A stretch of DNA of 46,568 bases from Tieghemiomyces parasiticus (GCA_027575765.1 JANBPT010000299.1:1-46568); one strand, 5' to 3'. Positions 31,801-42,293 are shown, counted from the first letter of the stretch. A program made the numbers and translations. Notes: generated by a model from the sequence alone, not told the origin.

Positions 31801-32484
31801 CGGGACCCATTTTCCGCGGCCAGGACGCGGGGCGTGTTCAAAGAGGGATACGGAGCGGGTGAGGCGCAGGGTGTCAGAACCACCATTTGCGAGTCCCCGA
31901 GGATCATCGTCGTCATCATCATCATCGTCGTCGTCCTGCTCCTCTTCCCGCATAGTAGATTCTGTCAACGCGTTGGCTGACGGTACCACGGTGGCGGCAG
32001 TGATACGAGCACGCTTGACCCCGGCAGAGTCCCGCGGTGGCCGAGCCGGCCGCTTACGTCCAGCGTCGTCATCGGCCGTGATCGACGGCAGGGGCATCGG
32101 GGGCGGGCCGTCGGCCGTGGCCAGGTAATAGTGAATCTTGCGCGAGTAGCGGCTATCCACCGCCTTGCCCAAAATGGGCGGTCGTGGCGGCCGGTGTTCA
32201 GCAGCACGTTTGAAGTGCTGGGATATCCGTGACGAGACGGTGGCGTAGGGAGTGGCCCCGCCCAACATGGTAAAACGTTGTTTCATGATACAGTTAGCCA
32301 GCTCCTTAGGGGAACTAGGCCGGTTGCCCATATAGATGAGGGCCTTGAGGATAGCGACGAAGACTTTGTCGCGAGCATCGTCCGGGTGCAGGTTTTCGAG
32401 GTTATAAGGCACCCGGCGGGTTTCGGCCGGTGTGGGGCCGGTGGATAGCGGCGACGGAGCCCGGGCGGGGTCCGCGCTCGCCAT
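28831..32484 (-). CDS. GDS1 winged-helix and APSES-like regulator, intronless (1217 aa)
   Basis: Residues about 30-125 carry the GDS1-type winged-helix domain: VFVAILKALIYMGNRPSSP, ELANCIMKQRFTMLGGATPY, TVSSRISQHFKRAAEHRPP and a closing RKIHYYL. Residues about 950-1065 carry an APSES/KilA-N-like fold: YLTLVESTPFYILAVGPR, LLRRADTGYVNAERLLGAGG, ERSIVLSLEVDR and GSWIPLPRARALAATC with HKLGPFL. Between them lie about 820 low-complexity residues: an 11-residue Asp run (184-194), other acidic patches, and long Pro/Ala/Ser/Thr tracts. A C-D-H-C-G-R-R-R-R patch occurs near residue 630. The C-terminus is basic (PPRKPTSGRRTKSTLASRR) and looks like a nuclear localisation signal. Yeast Gds1 is a nuclear factor linked to mitochondrial gene control; APSES domains bind DNA. 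A nuclear transcription regulator is inferred. The start is the first ATG and the frame is open throughout; the winged helix begins about 25 residues in. Confidence 0.88.
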   Translation of the reverse strand: MASADPARAPSPLSTGPTPAETRRVPYNLENLHPDDARDKVFVAILKALIYMGNRPSSPKELANCIMKQRFTMLGGATPYATVSSRISQHFKRAAEHRPPRPPILGKAVDSRYSRKIHYYLATADGPPPMPLPSITADDDAGRKRPARPPRDSAGVKRARITAATVVPSANALTESTMREEEQDDDDDDDDDDDPRGLANGGSDTLRLTRSVSLFEHAPRPGRGKWVPGVPHHRSAGAVLDFVAAAPERRRSLDALRGMAPPNHRELPIKAVEPALAESSSTSPTPLPASPAPSPPEVHDFHEEMMTGHLAADVSPLILPTRPPPASRASRPGTPDLGVDLHRAMAPLLAVQARQAQSPSRTATPDSLDPATPATPPVAYFQPYAGRDRTPPPPSSVAAGSPFHLPPFWQASPSPADVLFGSYVGRSSVPAAANFPPPTRTTPIVDDDDDLEMEFNNEDPVDRDESDRHTMDEDEDEEVGGLPVSDRFRLPAALPIPGPPAVGSLGAGMLDIHDPASMSLGELERLWASPRIETAPVESAPWCACPPPSPRPTLAAVPEAEDEEGDDDDDDPLARLCSSSLPGSLRNLTLAPPRPAPRPAPLSLARPALAQAAARLSRSLSQGEPGLTAAGCDHCGRRRRPSVLAAALNPSVLDAATAPLSPERRPSPLPPAGGSPAALLPSDQTSPPPPAAASPTPPRATATTPPPPPSSSVTPAAPAPPSSTKAPPTAAPLITPSALTARSLFTAISALAKAKGGSLAAVGDDISTLFGASPPAGDGPSSFATTFSALLASTLNARSSQSPGDASAADRNASPFTALLNRTIAALQKHRQEQQQRNAAAAATTTAASSVAVPTAAPASPPAKATTPIPPKPEEVPSKSVAVPAKVTTPIPAPAAATTPTVGPVASPTPVRPTLSRSVSASYAAALAARNEADDDAPPPRPDCIPARLPVSPRIYLTLVESTPFYILAVGPRQGFKRTHTLLRRADTGYVNAERLLGAGGVETDQERSIVLSLEVDRYRYPDPLSELYGSWIPLPRARALAATCSLHHKLGPFLNDNLQTYFPAQLPPAYAKMARSRAPTTAAASSVRYPSLETGAPPTSDLAHLFLVASCAAFRNEAVRVVTPASLLKPAPGKHGLAGESSVTPKRPRCQMPADDGLAAAETPTQRTPPRKPTSGRRTKSTLASRRTTPKGDVVRRNPRSGDEDIEVDVEGHSDG
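31903..31935 (-). repeat. GAT/GAC trinucleotide run encoding poly-Asp
   Basis: Eleven consecutive Asp codons (GAT or GAC) inside the GDS1-like gene. Shorter Asp-codon runs occur at about 30777-30791 and 31138-31150 in the same gene. Mixed codons suggest an old rather than freshly expanded repeat. Confidence 0.85.
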
Positions 32485-34529
32485 GCTGGAAAGTAGGACA
32501 GGGGAGAGGGACGCCGGAAAGGGTGGGACGGGTTCGCTGCTAGCCAGACAAACAACAGCGGCAAGTTCAATAAGTTGTGGAGGCGAGAGAGGGTAGGTGA
32601 TGACGAACGAGCAGGCTGAGGGCTGCGGCGCGAGCGACGTAGGCTAACAAGGGGCAAGGGCCCTGGGGGGGGTCTGTACGTGCCAAAGTGGCGAAGAAAG
32701 GGTGGGGGCGAGAGGGAATGCAACAGAGGATAAAAGGCTCGTGCAAGGGCTGGAGAGCGTCGCCTGTAATAGGGCTGCAACTGGAAGAGGGTGAGGCAAA
32801 GGGTGGAAAAAGATAGGCGGCCGGCCGCTAGCAAAGGGGAGGGGGGGGGAACCACCGGCCAGCGCATGAACAAGAAGTGGATGGGCCGTGTCAGGCCGTC
32901 CAGAGCTACGCCGCCCGCCAACCGGGAAACGCCGTGGTCGAGTGTGTACGTGTGTGGGGGTGAATGCGCGCAATCCCGTCAGCCCTAAGACCCGTAAGGG
33001 TAAGGGCAAGGTGTGCTGGCTAGGGCCAGGATCAGGAAAAAAAAATATGTTGGGCCAACCACAGCAGCGGGCGGCCATCTGGCGCTGCAATGCTTCCGCC
33101 CCTTCTCTCGCTCTGGAGTTTGGTGCTGCCATAGGGCTGTGGCAGGCCAGACGCCATCACTCGCGAGCATTCGAGGGAGGGGCGGATAGCGTGGAAATAT
33201 ACCACCCCAGTCACTGGGATTCATGCGTAGGAGTTGTGGGAAGGCTGTGTTGCGCCTCCGAGGCACTTGCGCTGCGAAATAGACGAACTGCCGGCCAGGC
33301 GGTGCGGGACGAGTCGGTGCGGAGGGTGAGAAATAGGTCTGGTGGCGGGAGGTCGTGTGTGCGCGTGTGTGTATGAGAGAGAGACGATGGTGCAAAAAAG
33401 TCCTAAGCCCACGCCTCCCCGGCGCTTCCTCCTCTCCCACGCGATTCGTCAGGCGGCGCCGGTAATTAGACACTCGTCAGCGATAGAAAAGAAGGGCAGG
33501 GAAGAGCCGAACGTGTCAAAAGAAAAAAAAAAAGGCCCACGCCAGGCAAGCAGTACGAACCCCATAATGGCTGAGTTCCCTGGTTTCCGCCACCAGGAGA
33601 CGAATATCAAATGCAGCCATATTTTATACTGAGCGACGATGGAGTGGCCGATCGGCCTTTGATGCAACCGGTCTGTACCTGCAACGCCGTCCTGCTATTT
33701 TATTTTCTGCAAACTCCCCCTCCCCCCGCAGGTGGCGCAAGGAGACAAGAAGGGTGTCGGCCAGTGGCCGTAGCCACCCAACTCCTGGTACAACGCCTGT
33801 ACGCCGGACCCTGGCCGCCCTACACAACGCACACGCCTCCCACAGGCCACGGTCGAGGCGACTCGCAACCCCCCTCTTTATACTACTGCAGTCTTGGCGC
33901 ATGCGACCAAATGGGTAGGCGCAATCCGTTTCTGAGACTGTCAGCTAGACACGACGATGCCGCCCTTCATTGCTGGCCCTGCTGCACTACCCTGTTGTAT
34001 CAAGGGAATCGACCTCCCCCTTCCACTGACCTGTCGAATGCCCGGCGGGGCATGCTCCGCTCGTCTCTGCGGCGAGACGTGCCAATCCGGATCTGGCCTG
34101 CTCTCAATACAGTCTATACATCCTTGCCGAATCGAGGTCGGCGGTGGCAGTGGCGAGAGGGAGGGAGGTACGAGGTACGACGTGCACTGTCCTACCCTGC
34201 TTGACCGTAGCCTGGCCGCGCGCGTGATTCAGCGCCCACTGGCCCACAGACAGCGCTACATGAATCATATTTCTTCAGTTTCTACGTCATCGCCTCGGAG
34301 CGGCACTACTGACTACCCGCGCCTACTTGGTTCGACGGCCACCGTCTGTCTCATAGAAAGACGGTCGTGGTAGGCCACTAGCCATCGGGTAGGTAGCCTC
34401 GCTTTCATTTATGGATACTCTGTTGCAAACGGCCAAGGGGGCCTAGCCACCTGCTATGCCGGCGTGAACACGAATCAGTGCCCCTGAGCCACAAAAGAAA
34501 AGGGTTGGTGAATAAATGGGCCAATCCCG
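32485..34529 (-). other. Upstream region of the GDS1-like gene, no other gene seen
   Basis: The first 500-600 nt upstream of 32484 are pyrimidine-rich on the minus strand and lack minus-strand ATGs for about 380 nt, so they are probably leader. TATAAAAT on the minus strand at 33628-33621 is the best TATA box but lies 1.14 kb from the start. A plus-strand frame over 33611-34204 (197 codons) shows no domain and is judged chance. Polypurine patches on the plus strand are common here. Confidence 0.4.
33621..33628 (-). promoter_or_regulatory. Candidate TATA box of the GDS1-like gene
   Basis: TATAAAAT on the minus strand, 1.14 kb before the start at 32484. If used, the leader is as long as the one inferred for the PP1 subunit gene. 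Confidence 0.3.
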
Positions 34530-35128
34530 CTATAGCTTGCTGTGCGGGACCCGGCCGGGCGCAAACTTGCTGTGCGTCAGGTGTCCCAGGGTACGTGGCG
34601 GCTCTGCTGCGCCGTCAGGTACCGTGCGCACTTGGGTAGTGGTGTACAGAAATGCCCCTTGGTAACCGACTACTGTGATCGCCAGGTCAATCGATACACC
34701 GATTGGGGGTAACTCAGCCATCTGGGTGGTCATGGTCGTGCTGACACTGGTGGCGTCCGCAGGATCTAGCAAGTGGGAGGTCGGTGGCGATGGCAACGTT
34801 GTGAGGGGACTGGCAAGGGCGCATTAGTAGGGACGCCGCCCGGAGGAAGCTGTGCGAACTTACCTTGTAACCAGTGCATGGCAATTGAGGATAAGTCGTC
34901 GTTCAGACGGGCCAGAGCAGCTTCGTCCATGACGCCCTGGTCGTTGGCGTCCTCCGCCGTCACCGGGAAGCGGTACACAACCGTATGCAGGTGGGTGCCG
35001 GGTGCCCGGTCCGCGTGGACCAGGCGGGCCCGTCGGCTCGCGTCCCGGCCAAACGTGGCCTGTGGGGTCAGCGCCGACTGAGTGAAGGCGTCAAGGCTGG
35101 CCACTTCGGTGGCGAGGGAGTTAGTCAT
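34530..35128 (-). CDS. Unrecognised protein, 166 aa, 2 exons
   Basis: Proposed exons are 35128-34864 and 34765-34530 with a 98-nt intron (GTAAGT donor, CTAG acceptor); the CTAG site is the one I found that keeps the downstream frame open. I do not recognise the family. Residues about 30-88 (RRARLVHADRAPGTHLHTVV, VMDEAALARLNDDLSSIAMHW) look like a folded alpha/beta protein. The second exon has a possible beta-strand region (IGVSIDLAITVVGYQGAFLY). There is no signal peptide, transmembrane segment or cysteine pattern, which suggests a cytosolic or nuclear protein. It is divergent from the GNAT gene with 261 nt between starts, so the two may share a promoter. The strong donor, coding-like codon bias and ATG next to a leader-like stretch argue that it is real. 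The acceptor choice is the weakest point. Confidence 0.55.
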
Positions 35129-35389
35129 GGTGCGAACGGCGGAGAAGCGGGTCTAGAGAGATAGAGGGTAGGAATCGATAAAGAGAGGAATCGGGAGCTT
35201 CCAGGCGAAGTCACCGCCCAGCGACGCTGACTCTAGCCAGCTTCACTCGCATTCTAGTTCCACTGGACTGCCATATGTCAATTGCCCGGGATTTCCTCCC
35301 ACCCCCCCCTCACCTCACCAGATTGCCACGTGCCAAATGGCCCCTTCGGTAACAAATTGGCATTCCTGTCTCTCCCTCTACTTTCCCCA
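35129..35389. promoter_or_regulatory. Divergent promoter between the unknown gene and the GNAT gene
   Basis: Only 261 nt separate the two start codons. No TATA box is visible for either gene. The part next to the GNAT start is C/T-rich on the plus strand, as in other leaders of this window. Confidence 0.4.
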
Positions 35390-35926
35390 ATGGACTTTAC
35401 CGAATACACAATCCGCCTCGTGGACGACGTGGCCGCGGCCCACTGTCTCGAAGCTAAGAGTTACCCGCCGTCGGAGGCCGGTTCGCTGGCCAGTCTGGCC
35501 TATCGTCAACGGGTCGCCCCAGACCTCTTCCTCGGCCTCTACGCTCCGGGCTTTGTGCTGCGCGGCTTCGTGTGCGCGACGGCAAGCGCCGAGGATAGCC
35601 TCACCGCGGCTTCCATGGAGCATCATGATCCCGCCGGCCGCCACGTTCTGATCCACTCGGTCGTCGTTGACCCGCAGTACCGGCGTCGGGGCCTGGCCTC
35701 CGCGCTGCTACGGGCGTTTCACCGCCATGTTGCGGACCTGCCCGGCACCCCTTACCTCCGACTGCTCCTTATCGCCCACGTACCCCTGTTTGAGCTGTAC
35801 CAACGCGCGGGCTACCAGCTCCGGGGACCCTCCCCTGTCGTACACGGCCCTGATGCTTGGTTTGAGTTTGCTCGGGACGTGACGGATGACGATCTCCGTC
35901 TCACCCTTGCACCCTTAAGGCAATGA
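35390..35926 (+). CDS. AANAT-like GNAT N-acetyltransferase (178 aa)
   Basis: The protein is a single GNAT domain closest in pattern to serotonin/polyamine acetyltransferases (animal AANAT, yeast Paa1). Residues 21-40 (EAKSYPPSEAGSLASLAYRQ) match the substrate-side helix E-x-x-x-x-P-x-x-E-A that is typical of that group. Residues 76-104 read MEHHDPAGRHVLIHSVVVDP followed by QYRRRGLA, the acetyl-CoA-binding motif A (R/Q-x-x-G-x-A) preceded by the two-histidine stretch found in AANATs. FELYQRAGYQLRGPS (134-148) is motif B with the usual Tyr. The reaction is transfer of acetyl from acetyl-CoA to an arylalkylamine or polyamine; the substrate is not predictable. The ATG at 35390 was chosen because the domain starts right after it and the in-frame sequence before it has no upstream ATG in good context. 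No intron. Cytosolic, with no targeting signal. Confidence 0.88.
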   Translation: MDFTEYTIRLVDDVAAAHCLEAKSYPPSEAGSLASLAYRQRVAPDLFLGLYAPGFVLRGFVCATASAEDSLTAASMEHHDPAGRHVLIHSVVVDPQYRRRGLASALLRAFHRHVADLPGTPYLRLLLIAHVPLFELYQRAGYQLRGPSPVVHGPDAWFEFARDVTDDDLRLTLAPLRQ

Positions 35927-36695
35927 GGCCATTCCACGCCTGGTGGACTGCTTGGCTCCAAGTGAGCATCGACCCCCAAGTTATTTACCACGGGAAGTCG
36001 AGATGAAACCAAAATCGAGGTTGCCGTGTACCATAGCATGCGTAGTACAACCACGTCCCTTTTTACGCCGCCTAGCGCTCAGTTGCAAATCGTCGGAAGG
36101 CATGGTAGTGTATGTACCCGCCAACAGCAGCGCCGGGCTTTAGACCAGTTTCACATGACGAAGGTAATACAGGACAGGCCAGCAAAAAGGTCCGAACTGC
36201 TGCCTAGTGGGCCCATTGATTAGACCCTACCAGCCCTGGCTTTGTATTTTTGGATGACCCAAAGGTATGTCCAATGTATTATAAGCAGGAAAAAAAAACA
36301 TTATCTTAAATCGCACGGCAGCCTAATTTGATGTCAAAAGTCCCGGCCAACTTCATTAGAGAGATGTAGAGAAAGTTAAAGAAATCGTAAGGGTACACCA
36401 GAACATATCAAAATGGGACAAGGTCTAGCGCGGTTCAGGTGGAGGCCATAAAAATCTGGCCAGATGGTACCAGAGAAGGCGGGAATGGGGGGGCAGAAAC
36501 CAGTGATGTCTATTTATACACGGTCGACCGGGAGGATGGTGAGCCCAGAGGTAACAACAGCCCGGCCAGGGAGCGGGAGGCGGGGGAGAGAGATGGAATA
36601 AAAAGCGATGGGAAAACACCATTACGGATAACCAAAGTCATGAGAAAAAGAAAGTAAGTAAAATAGCAAGAGAATTAGAGGGAATAGTTGGTGGT
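35927..36695. other. Gene-free stretch between convergent genes
   Basis: This holds the 3' ends of the GNAT gene (plus) and the RhoGAP gene (minus). No clear AATAAA is seen for either. The A-rich part at 36280-36420 is AT-richer than its surroundings. A TATTTATA element at 36511-36518 has no gene in a suitable position. Confidence 0.45.
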
Positions 36696-39190
36696 TTAGG
36701 AAGGCGGTGGACTGCCCGGTGACGTGGGTGGGTCTCGCAGACGGCCGATCCCTGTGGCCAGATTGTGGAAAGGATTATAACTCTTCTTGGTCGGTACAGG
36801 CGGCGGACCAGGTAGCGGCGCCGACGGCGGGCCAAAGTTGGTCGGTACTAGTGGGGCTGTGTGGGGCGGAGGCGGCGGCGGCGGCATAGACGATTGCATC
36901 GTACTTAACGGTAGAGCGGGACGCCGTTTGGAGGACCGCCGAGGCACATAGGGCGACTCGCGCCCCAGCGAATCCGTACGGACGGGCACCTCTGGCGCCG
37001 ACCGGCCGCCGCTCGCGGCGAAAGGCGAGAGGGACCGTAGGAAGCGGTACCGGCCGCTTCGATCCTCGCCCTCGGCCACCGTGGGAAGTAGCGCCTCCGT
37101 ACCGTCGTGGTATTCCTCATGATGGCCGTCATCGCCGTCCTCTACCGCGGGGGTAATACCGGCGGGTTGGGGCCAGGTAGGCGGAGGCACAGATGGGGAG
37201 GCCGTGTCCGATCCGTCCTCTCCGTCACGGTCTGGGGCGAGGGACGACCTCCGCTCGGGAATCACAGGCGACACCGGTGCCAGGTCCTCTTCACTGGAGG
37301 TAGGAGTCGGTGGAACGCTGTGGGCGTCTACGAAGGGGTCAGAGTCGTCGGGATCGGTGCCAGCGCCATCGGGACGGTCCAGGGAAGCCTCCACCGTCGC
37401 TATCTCCTCGCCTTCGAGCTCGCCGTCGTCGGTGTCCTCGGCCGGGGCCTGGGGTTGCAGAATAAAAATGCCCCGGCGGCGCTGGCTACGGGTCATTCGG
37501 GTGCGGCCCAGGCCTGGCTCACCGGTGCCACTCGCGGGCGGCGTGGCGTCGTGGTCCGTGGCGTACGCTGTGAGATGTTCGAGGTGGGCCAGATGCGGTG
37601 GCAGGGCCTCAGGGGAGGATGTGGCCTCGGAAACCTGCCGTAGGGCGGTGAAGGTGCGCAGAATCACGTCGGGATCGTACACTTGGGACATGCGCGGCAA
37701 GTCGAGATCGTCGTACGAGGCCTGGGTGCCTGTGGACCGGCGACCCAGGTGGGGGGAGGCCTCGTGGGCGGAGAGGGGCCCGGCCCGGCCCCGGCGGTGC
37801 GGGGCACGGGTGGCAGGGACCAGTTCCTCCGCGGATTGGGCAGCGGCGGGGACGGGAAGCGGGGCAGACGACGGGGGTTCGTCCGAGAAGGAGCGCCGCG
37901 GTAAGGGGAAAACCACGTCGGACTGAGTGATGAAGGCACGGAATACGTACGACTTGACACGCAGGGTGGGGCAAAAGATGAGGCCGAGATTGGACAGGGT
38001 CATCTTATTGATGTCGCTGTAGTAGTCGAGGCGGGCCAGGTGACGGCAGAGCCAGTGGAACAGGTAGTAGTTGGCGTCCGGCAGGCGCTGGGCGACCCAG
38101 GCCAGGTGTTGTGCCACCTGGTAGTCGCGGTCGGCCTGATCTCCGTGGTCGCTGGCGGGCGGGTTGGGGACGGCATTGAAGGCGGGGAGGAGGGCGTCGG
38201 TAAGGGCGGCCGAGGGCAGTTCGCGCAGGTACAGTTTGAGCAGGGTGGCCACCGAATGGGGGTCCGTTTCGCTCTGCTCCAAGTCCAGATCACGGCCCTT
38301 GTCGAAGGTGGCACGCAGCCGGGCCACCCGACTTGAGCTGCCGGGTATGCGATAGAGCCCCACCTCGTAGAGGCCCTGGTCGTCGAGGTACTCGATGCAG
38401 CGCACCACCACGGCGGGAAGCGGCAGGTCGTCGTCCAGCTGGGTGGCCTCGGCGGCCGCGGTAATTTCGGCACCAAACACGGGCACCCCGCGGTGACGCG
38501 TGGCCTTACGCAGTGGCACGCCGCGTAGTGATTCGGAACTACTGGAGAGTTCTAGCGGGGGGGCGCCGGTGGATTTGTCTGTCGCGCCGGGGACCGAGTC
38601 CGGCGGGGGTGGAGGGGGGGGAGAGTAGGGAGGACGGGGCGGGGTTGGTTAGGCAATGAGAAGAACGGACAACCGTACGGTGGGGTGGCATCTACCGGCG
38701 TCTCGGCCAACCCCCCGACAGCTTGACCCTACTTACCGACATGCTTCTTGCCGGACCAGCCGCTAAACATGCCCAGCCCGCGTGACTTGGCGGGCTTGGC
38801 TTCCTTGGGCTTGCGACGAGGGCGCGCGTCGGACGGGGGTGGCCGGCTGGTGACCACGGCCGGAGGCGAGGCAACGAAGGCGGCCGGGGGTAGGCTGGCG
38901 GCGAAGGGCACCTCGGTGTCGGAGGGCGGGTCTGGGCCGCCGAGGGCCGTTTCGTCGAGGCTTAGTTTCGGTGCCGGGACGACGGCTGGCTGGGCTGGGG
39001 GCTCGCCGGGGTGGGCGGTCGCGGGCTCGCCGGTCGGTAGCAAAGTCCCGCCCGCGGGGTGGTGCGAGTGACGAAAGGGGAAGAAGTGATAGCGGGGCGA
39101 CTTGTCGCGCTTGCCCGGGGCCCGGTCGGAACCCGTGCCGGGGTCCAATAGCCGAGCCTCAGACTTTTTGTGCTTGTTGAATTTGAGCAT
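36696..39190 (-). CDS. Rho GTPase-activating protein, 769 aa, 2 exons
   Basis: Exons are 39190-38737 and 38551-36696, joined across a 185-nt intron (GTAAGT donor, GCTAG acceptor; phase restored). The RhoGAP domain spans about residues 174-365 and begins GVPVFGAEI. Catalytic landmarks are present: the arginine finger R219 in GLYRIPGSSS, LLKLYLRELPSAAL (255-268) and N339 in LSNLGLIFCPTL. It should speed GTP hydrolysis on a Rho or Cdc42-type GTPase and so act in polarity or cell-wall signalling. The N-terminal 150 residues start with a very basic stretch (MLKFNKHKKSEAR) that may bind membrane lipids, followed by Pro-rich sequence and a second basic patch (RRKPKEAKPAKSR). The C-terminal 400 residues are disordered, acidic in part, with a polyproline run near the end that could bind SH3 or profilin. 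No other domain was recognised, so the yeast counterpart is not assigned. No TATA box was found. Confidence 0.9.
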
Positions 39191-42100
39191 CACGCGGCGC
39201 CGGGCGACGTGGCCACGCGGGAGGACGGGGCGGTGTGAAGGGTTGGCAGGTCGTGGTCGCGATAGGAACGGCCGTTAAGCGTGGAATGGGTGGGTGGATG
39301 CGAGGGAAGGCAAGAATCGGGATGAACGGAGTGGGTAAGTGGCTTTGCGGGGATGAAGAGGAGGTGGAGGGCAGGGGACGGGGAAAGGCCACGGCGGATT
39401 CACCAGGTCGGAAAAGGCGGTGACGAACGCAGGGGGGGGAGGTGGGGCGAGTGAGGCAAGGGAGGGAGAATAGCGAGAGGGGGGTAGAGGGGAAGTGGCC
39501 CTAGCGAAGGGTGCGGGCTGTAAATGAGTCCGGCGGGCAGGATGTGGCCGGTCGTGTGCGGTTTCAGAACCCGTGGCCAGGCATTGTGGCCGACGGAGCG
39601 ACGGTGATGCGCGAGAGGGCTTGTGGGACGACTGAACGGCCAGGCTGCGGAGGTCTCAGAGCAAGGTGGCCGGCGGGTTGTGTGGTGGAGCGCTGCTGGC
39701 CCCACCGCAGGGCTGACCTCCCGTGGAACGAAGGAATCGCTGGCTGGGCGAGTGTGGTGGCCAACGCCGCCGGTCACAGAAAGGAGTGACACGCGGAACG
39801 GTGGCGACAGCCGCAGCAGTGGTGGGCCGGGTCGTCCACTCGCCACTCGTGCGATACGCGGCGTTGCGTGGGACGGTGGTGTCCGCTGGCCTCTCGAAGG
39901 TGGCATCGGCCACCACTGCCCCCAGAGCCCGGCGGCACCCCTAGCGCGCACGTCGTCCCGTTGCGTGCAAACGCGAAGGTAGAGCGGGCCCCGTGCGGCC
40001 AGATCAGCTGGGAGGCTGCAAAACGGGGTGTGCTGTGGAGTGGGCAAGGGCCGTGGCTGATGTCCACCTTTGTCAACCCCCCCCCACACACACAAAAATA
40101 GATGACCATCGCTACCACACATATCCTCACTACACCTTCTCATGATCCCAGGCCGTTGTCCTCTGCCGCAAACAAGTGCCAAAGAGCAGGGTCGCTGAGC
40201 CAAGCTAGGCACCGGGGACCGCCCGTGAACAAGCGATATATCTCTATCGGTTGTTTGACAATTCCTTTCAAAGGTCGGGCCTGGCGGTGGTCGTGGTGTA
40301 AAAATACTGGTACCAATTATGGTATCAGGGGCCAGTGAAGGGAATACCACGTCCAAGGGGGGGAGATTTCCCCAACACCTGCCTCCTGGTGTGTCGCTGC
40401 CTAAATCGGGTGCCGGCTTATCGATTGGCCACATCCCGATTTACCCACCAGCACCACCAAAAGCCCTACCTAGTCGGCGGCGGGTGACCCGTCTAAACGG
40501 GATAATGCCCCTTCCCCACGTTCCCCGCGGATGGAAAATTATGACCAGCGGGTTGCCTGCCTTGGATTCGCTTTAAATAATATTCTCGTTTCATCTAAGG
40601 GGGATAATGCCATCTAAAAACGATATTAATCCCCGGTCGCTACTAAAAGGAGATGAGTCCAAATGCGCCGCTAACGGTTGACTTCTTGGTCACCCGGTAG
40701 TGACGGGCATTGTTCGGGGTGGCTCAAAGAGCCGTGCCTGGCTACGCTCTAAGGATCACCTTCTTCACGCCCGCTCATCTATTACGAAGCTGGCGCGTCG
40801 ACGCCGGCAAGCCAGGCCGAGTCCATGAAGAACGGGGTTGCCGATGGAGGGGTGGCCCCACCTCCATCTTCCCCTCTCCTCGGTTCCACCGCTCACCTGC
40901 CGCGTTGATCAACGGTACGCAGATAGGTAGACGCTGGCCAGATACTCGTCCTAATGGGCAGTAGGGCACGTAATACCCCCCTCAGAATGGAATGTAGGCG
41001 ATCCCGTGCATCCACGCCGATATCGCTGTTTCCTTCAGGATCCATCTTGACCTTAGTTATTTAGACTGTCAATCAATCCAATATTGAAAAGAGCTAAGGA
41101 AGGCGTGCTACAGTGTCGGCCGCCGCATGGAGTGCCTCTCCAGGCCACGGTTGTAGATTACGACCTAGCGCCCCATCCGCCACCATTGTAGCCCGCCCAC
41201 GTCGCGGCTCACTCAACTACGTGGGTATAACGGCCACAAGTGTGCCTCGCTCAGTTTGACCCAAGGCCAAGCCAATCCGTAGACCGATATCATTCCCATG
41301 CCTAGCCAACGAGGCGCTCTCTGCTTCACCAGTGCCATATTCGGCCACATTGCAATTGCAGGATATACCCAACGGTCGCAAATCGACTCCATTCCCACTG
41401 CCTACTATGTCAGACGGCTGCCCTTAGCCAAGAGGTCCCCGGCATGCCCTATCGGCCACATGTGGTTGTGATAAGTTAGACAACGATCCTTGCCTGGCCT
41501 AGAAGGTCTGGAGTCCCCACGCCCCCCCCTGGAGTGCCGCGGGCCGAAAGGAGTCAGGGATCCGCGTGCTCGCACACCCACCTCTCGTCGTTGCCCTTCC
41601 TGAAAAGTATACAACGGACCCAAAATAGCCCCTCGCCTAACATGCTCAATTGGTGCTTGGCAGTGGGCTGGTAGGTGGCAGTGGGGAGCCAGTTAAACAC
41701 TGTGCTGGTTATACCAGGCCCGTTGACCCTGCCGGGACGGACGTAATGAATGGCGTGGCACGGTCAGGGCTTGCCACGATACGGCGATTAGCGGATGGTG
41801 CAGGAGGTTCTCCAGCCGTTTCGTTCCATCCTTTAGCCACCTTCCCATACCTGCATCGCTCTCCACGGCTCTTCCCCCCCTTAGCCATGTCGCTGGGGCG
41901 TCCGCTCGGTCCGCTATGGCAGTGCAGCTGGCTGGGCCGAGAGGTCAATCAGTCTCCTCTAGAAGCCCGGTCAGTCCCCCAAGGTGCCGACTGTGGCTGA
42001 TCAAACACATCTCATGGCTGAGGAAGGTGGCTCCACAGGACAGGGCACCGCCGTCGTTGACGAGGCCGGTAGTGCGGCCTACCATTTACGGACCATCTCC

Positions 42101-42223
42101 CACGGCCCGCCCCGTCCTCTTTCGGGCACTCTCTCACCGGCACAGTCGACCGTTGATCCTGACAGCCGCCGGGACTGTGTCAGATATGTGATGGGCGGGG
42201 GGCGGGAGAGGCCACGGTAAGTG
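39191..42223. other. Gene-free stretch of 3 kb
   Basis: The first 300 nt are C/T-rich on the minus strand and G-rich on the plus strand (G-runs at 39431-39500) and are probably leader and promoter of the RhoGAP gene. A minus-strand frame over 39400-40434 stays open for about 344 codons but its translation is Pro/His/Arg-rich without a domain, and I judge it an effect of strand composition. From 40500 to 42200 nothing was recognised; the last part is the promoter of the 7TM-RGS gene. Confidence 0.45.
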
Positions 42224-42232
42224 TATTTATAA
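42224..42232 (+). promoter_or_regulatory. TATA box of the 7TM-RGS gene
   Basis: TATTTATAA on the plus strand, about 380 nt before the start codon. It is followed by a pyrimidine-rich leader. Confidence 0.55.
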
Positions 42233-42293
42233 CAAGCGCACCCCCCCCCACCGCCGCCGGGTCTCTAGCCGCATTCTTTTTGCTTCTTGTTGG

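Noticed and set aside
33611..34204. Plus-strand frame of 197 codons
   Set aside because: It starts beside the candidate minus-strand TATA box of the GDS1-like gene and its translation is not protein-like.
39400..40434. Minus-strand open frame of about 344 codons
   Set aside because: It lies in the G-rich upstream region of the RhoGAP gene; the translation is Pro/His/Arg-rich without domain or bias, and overlapping frames are equally open. Strand composition explains it.
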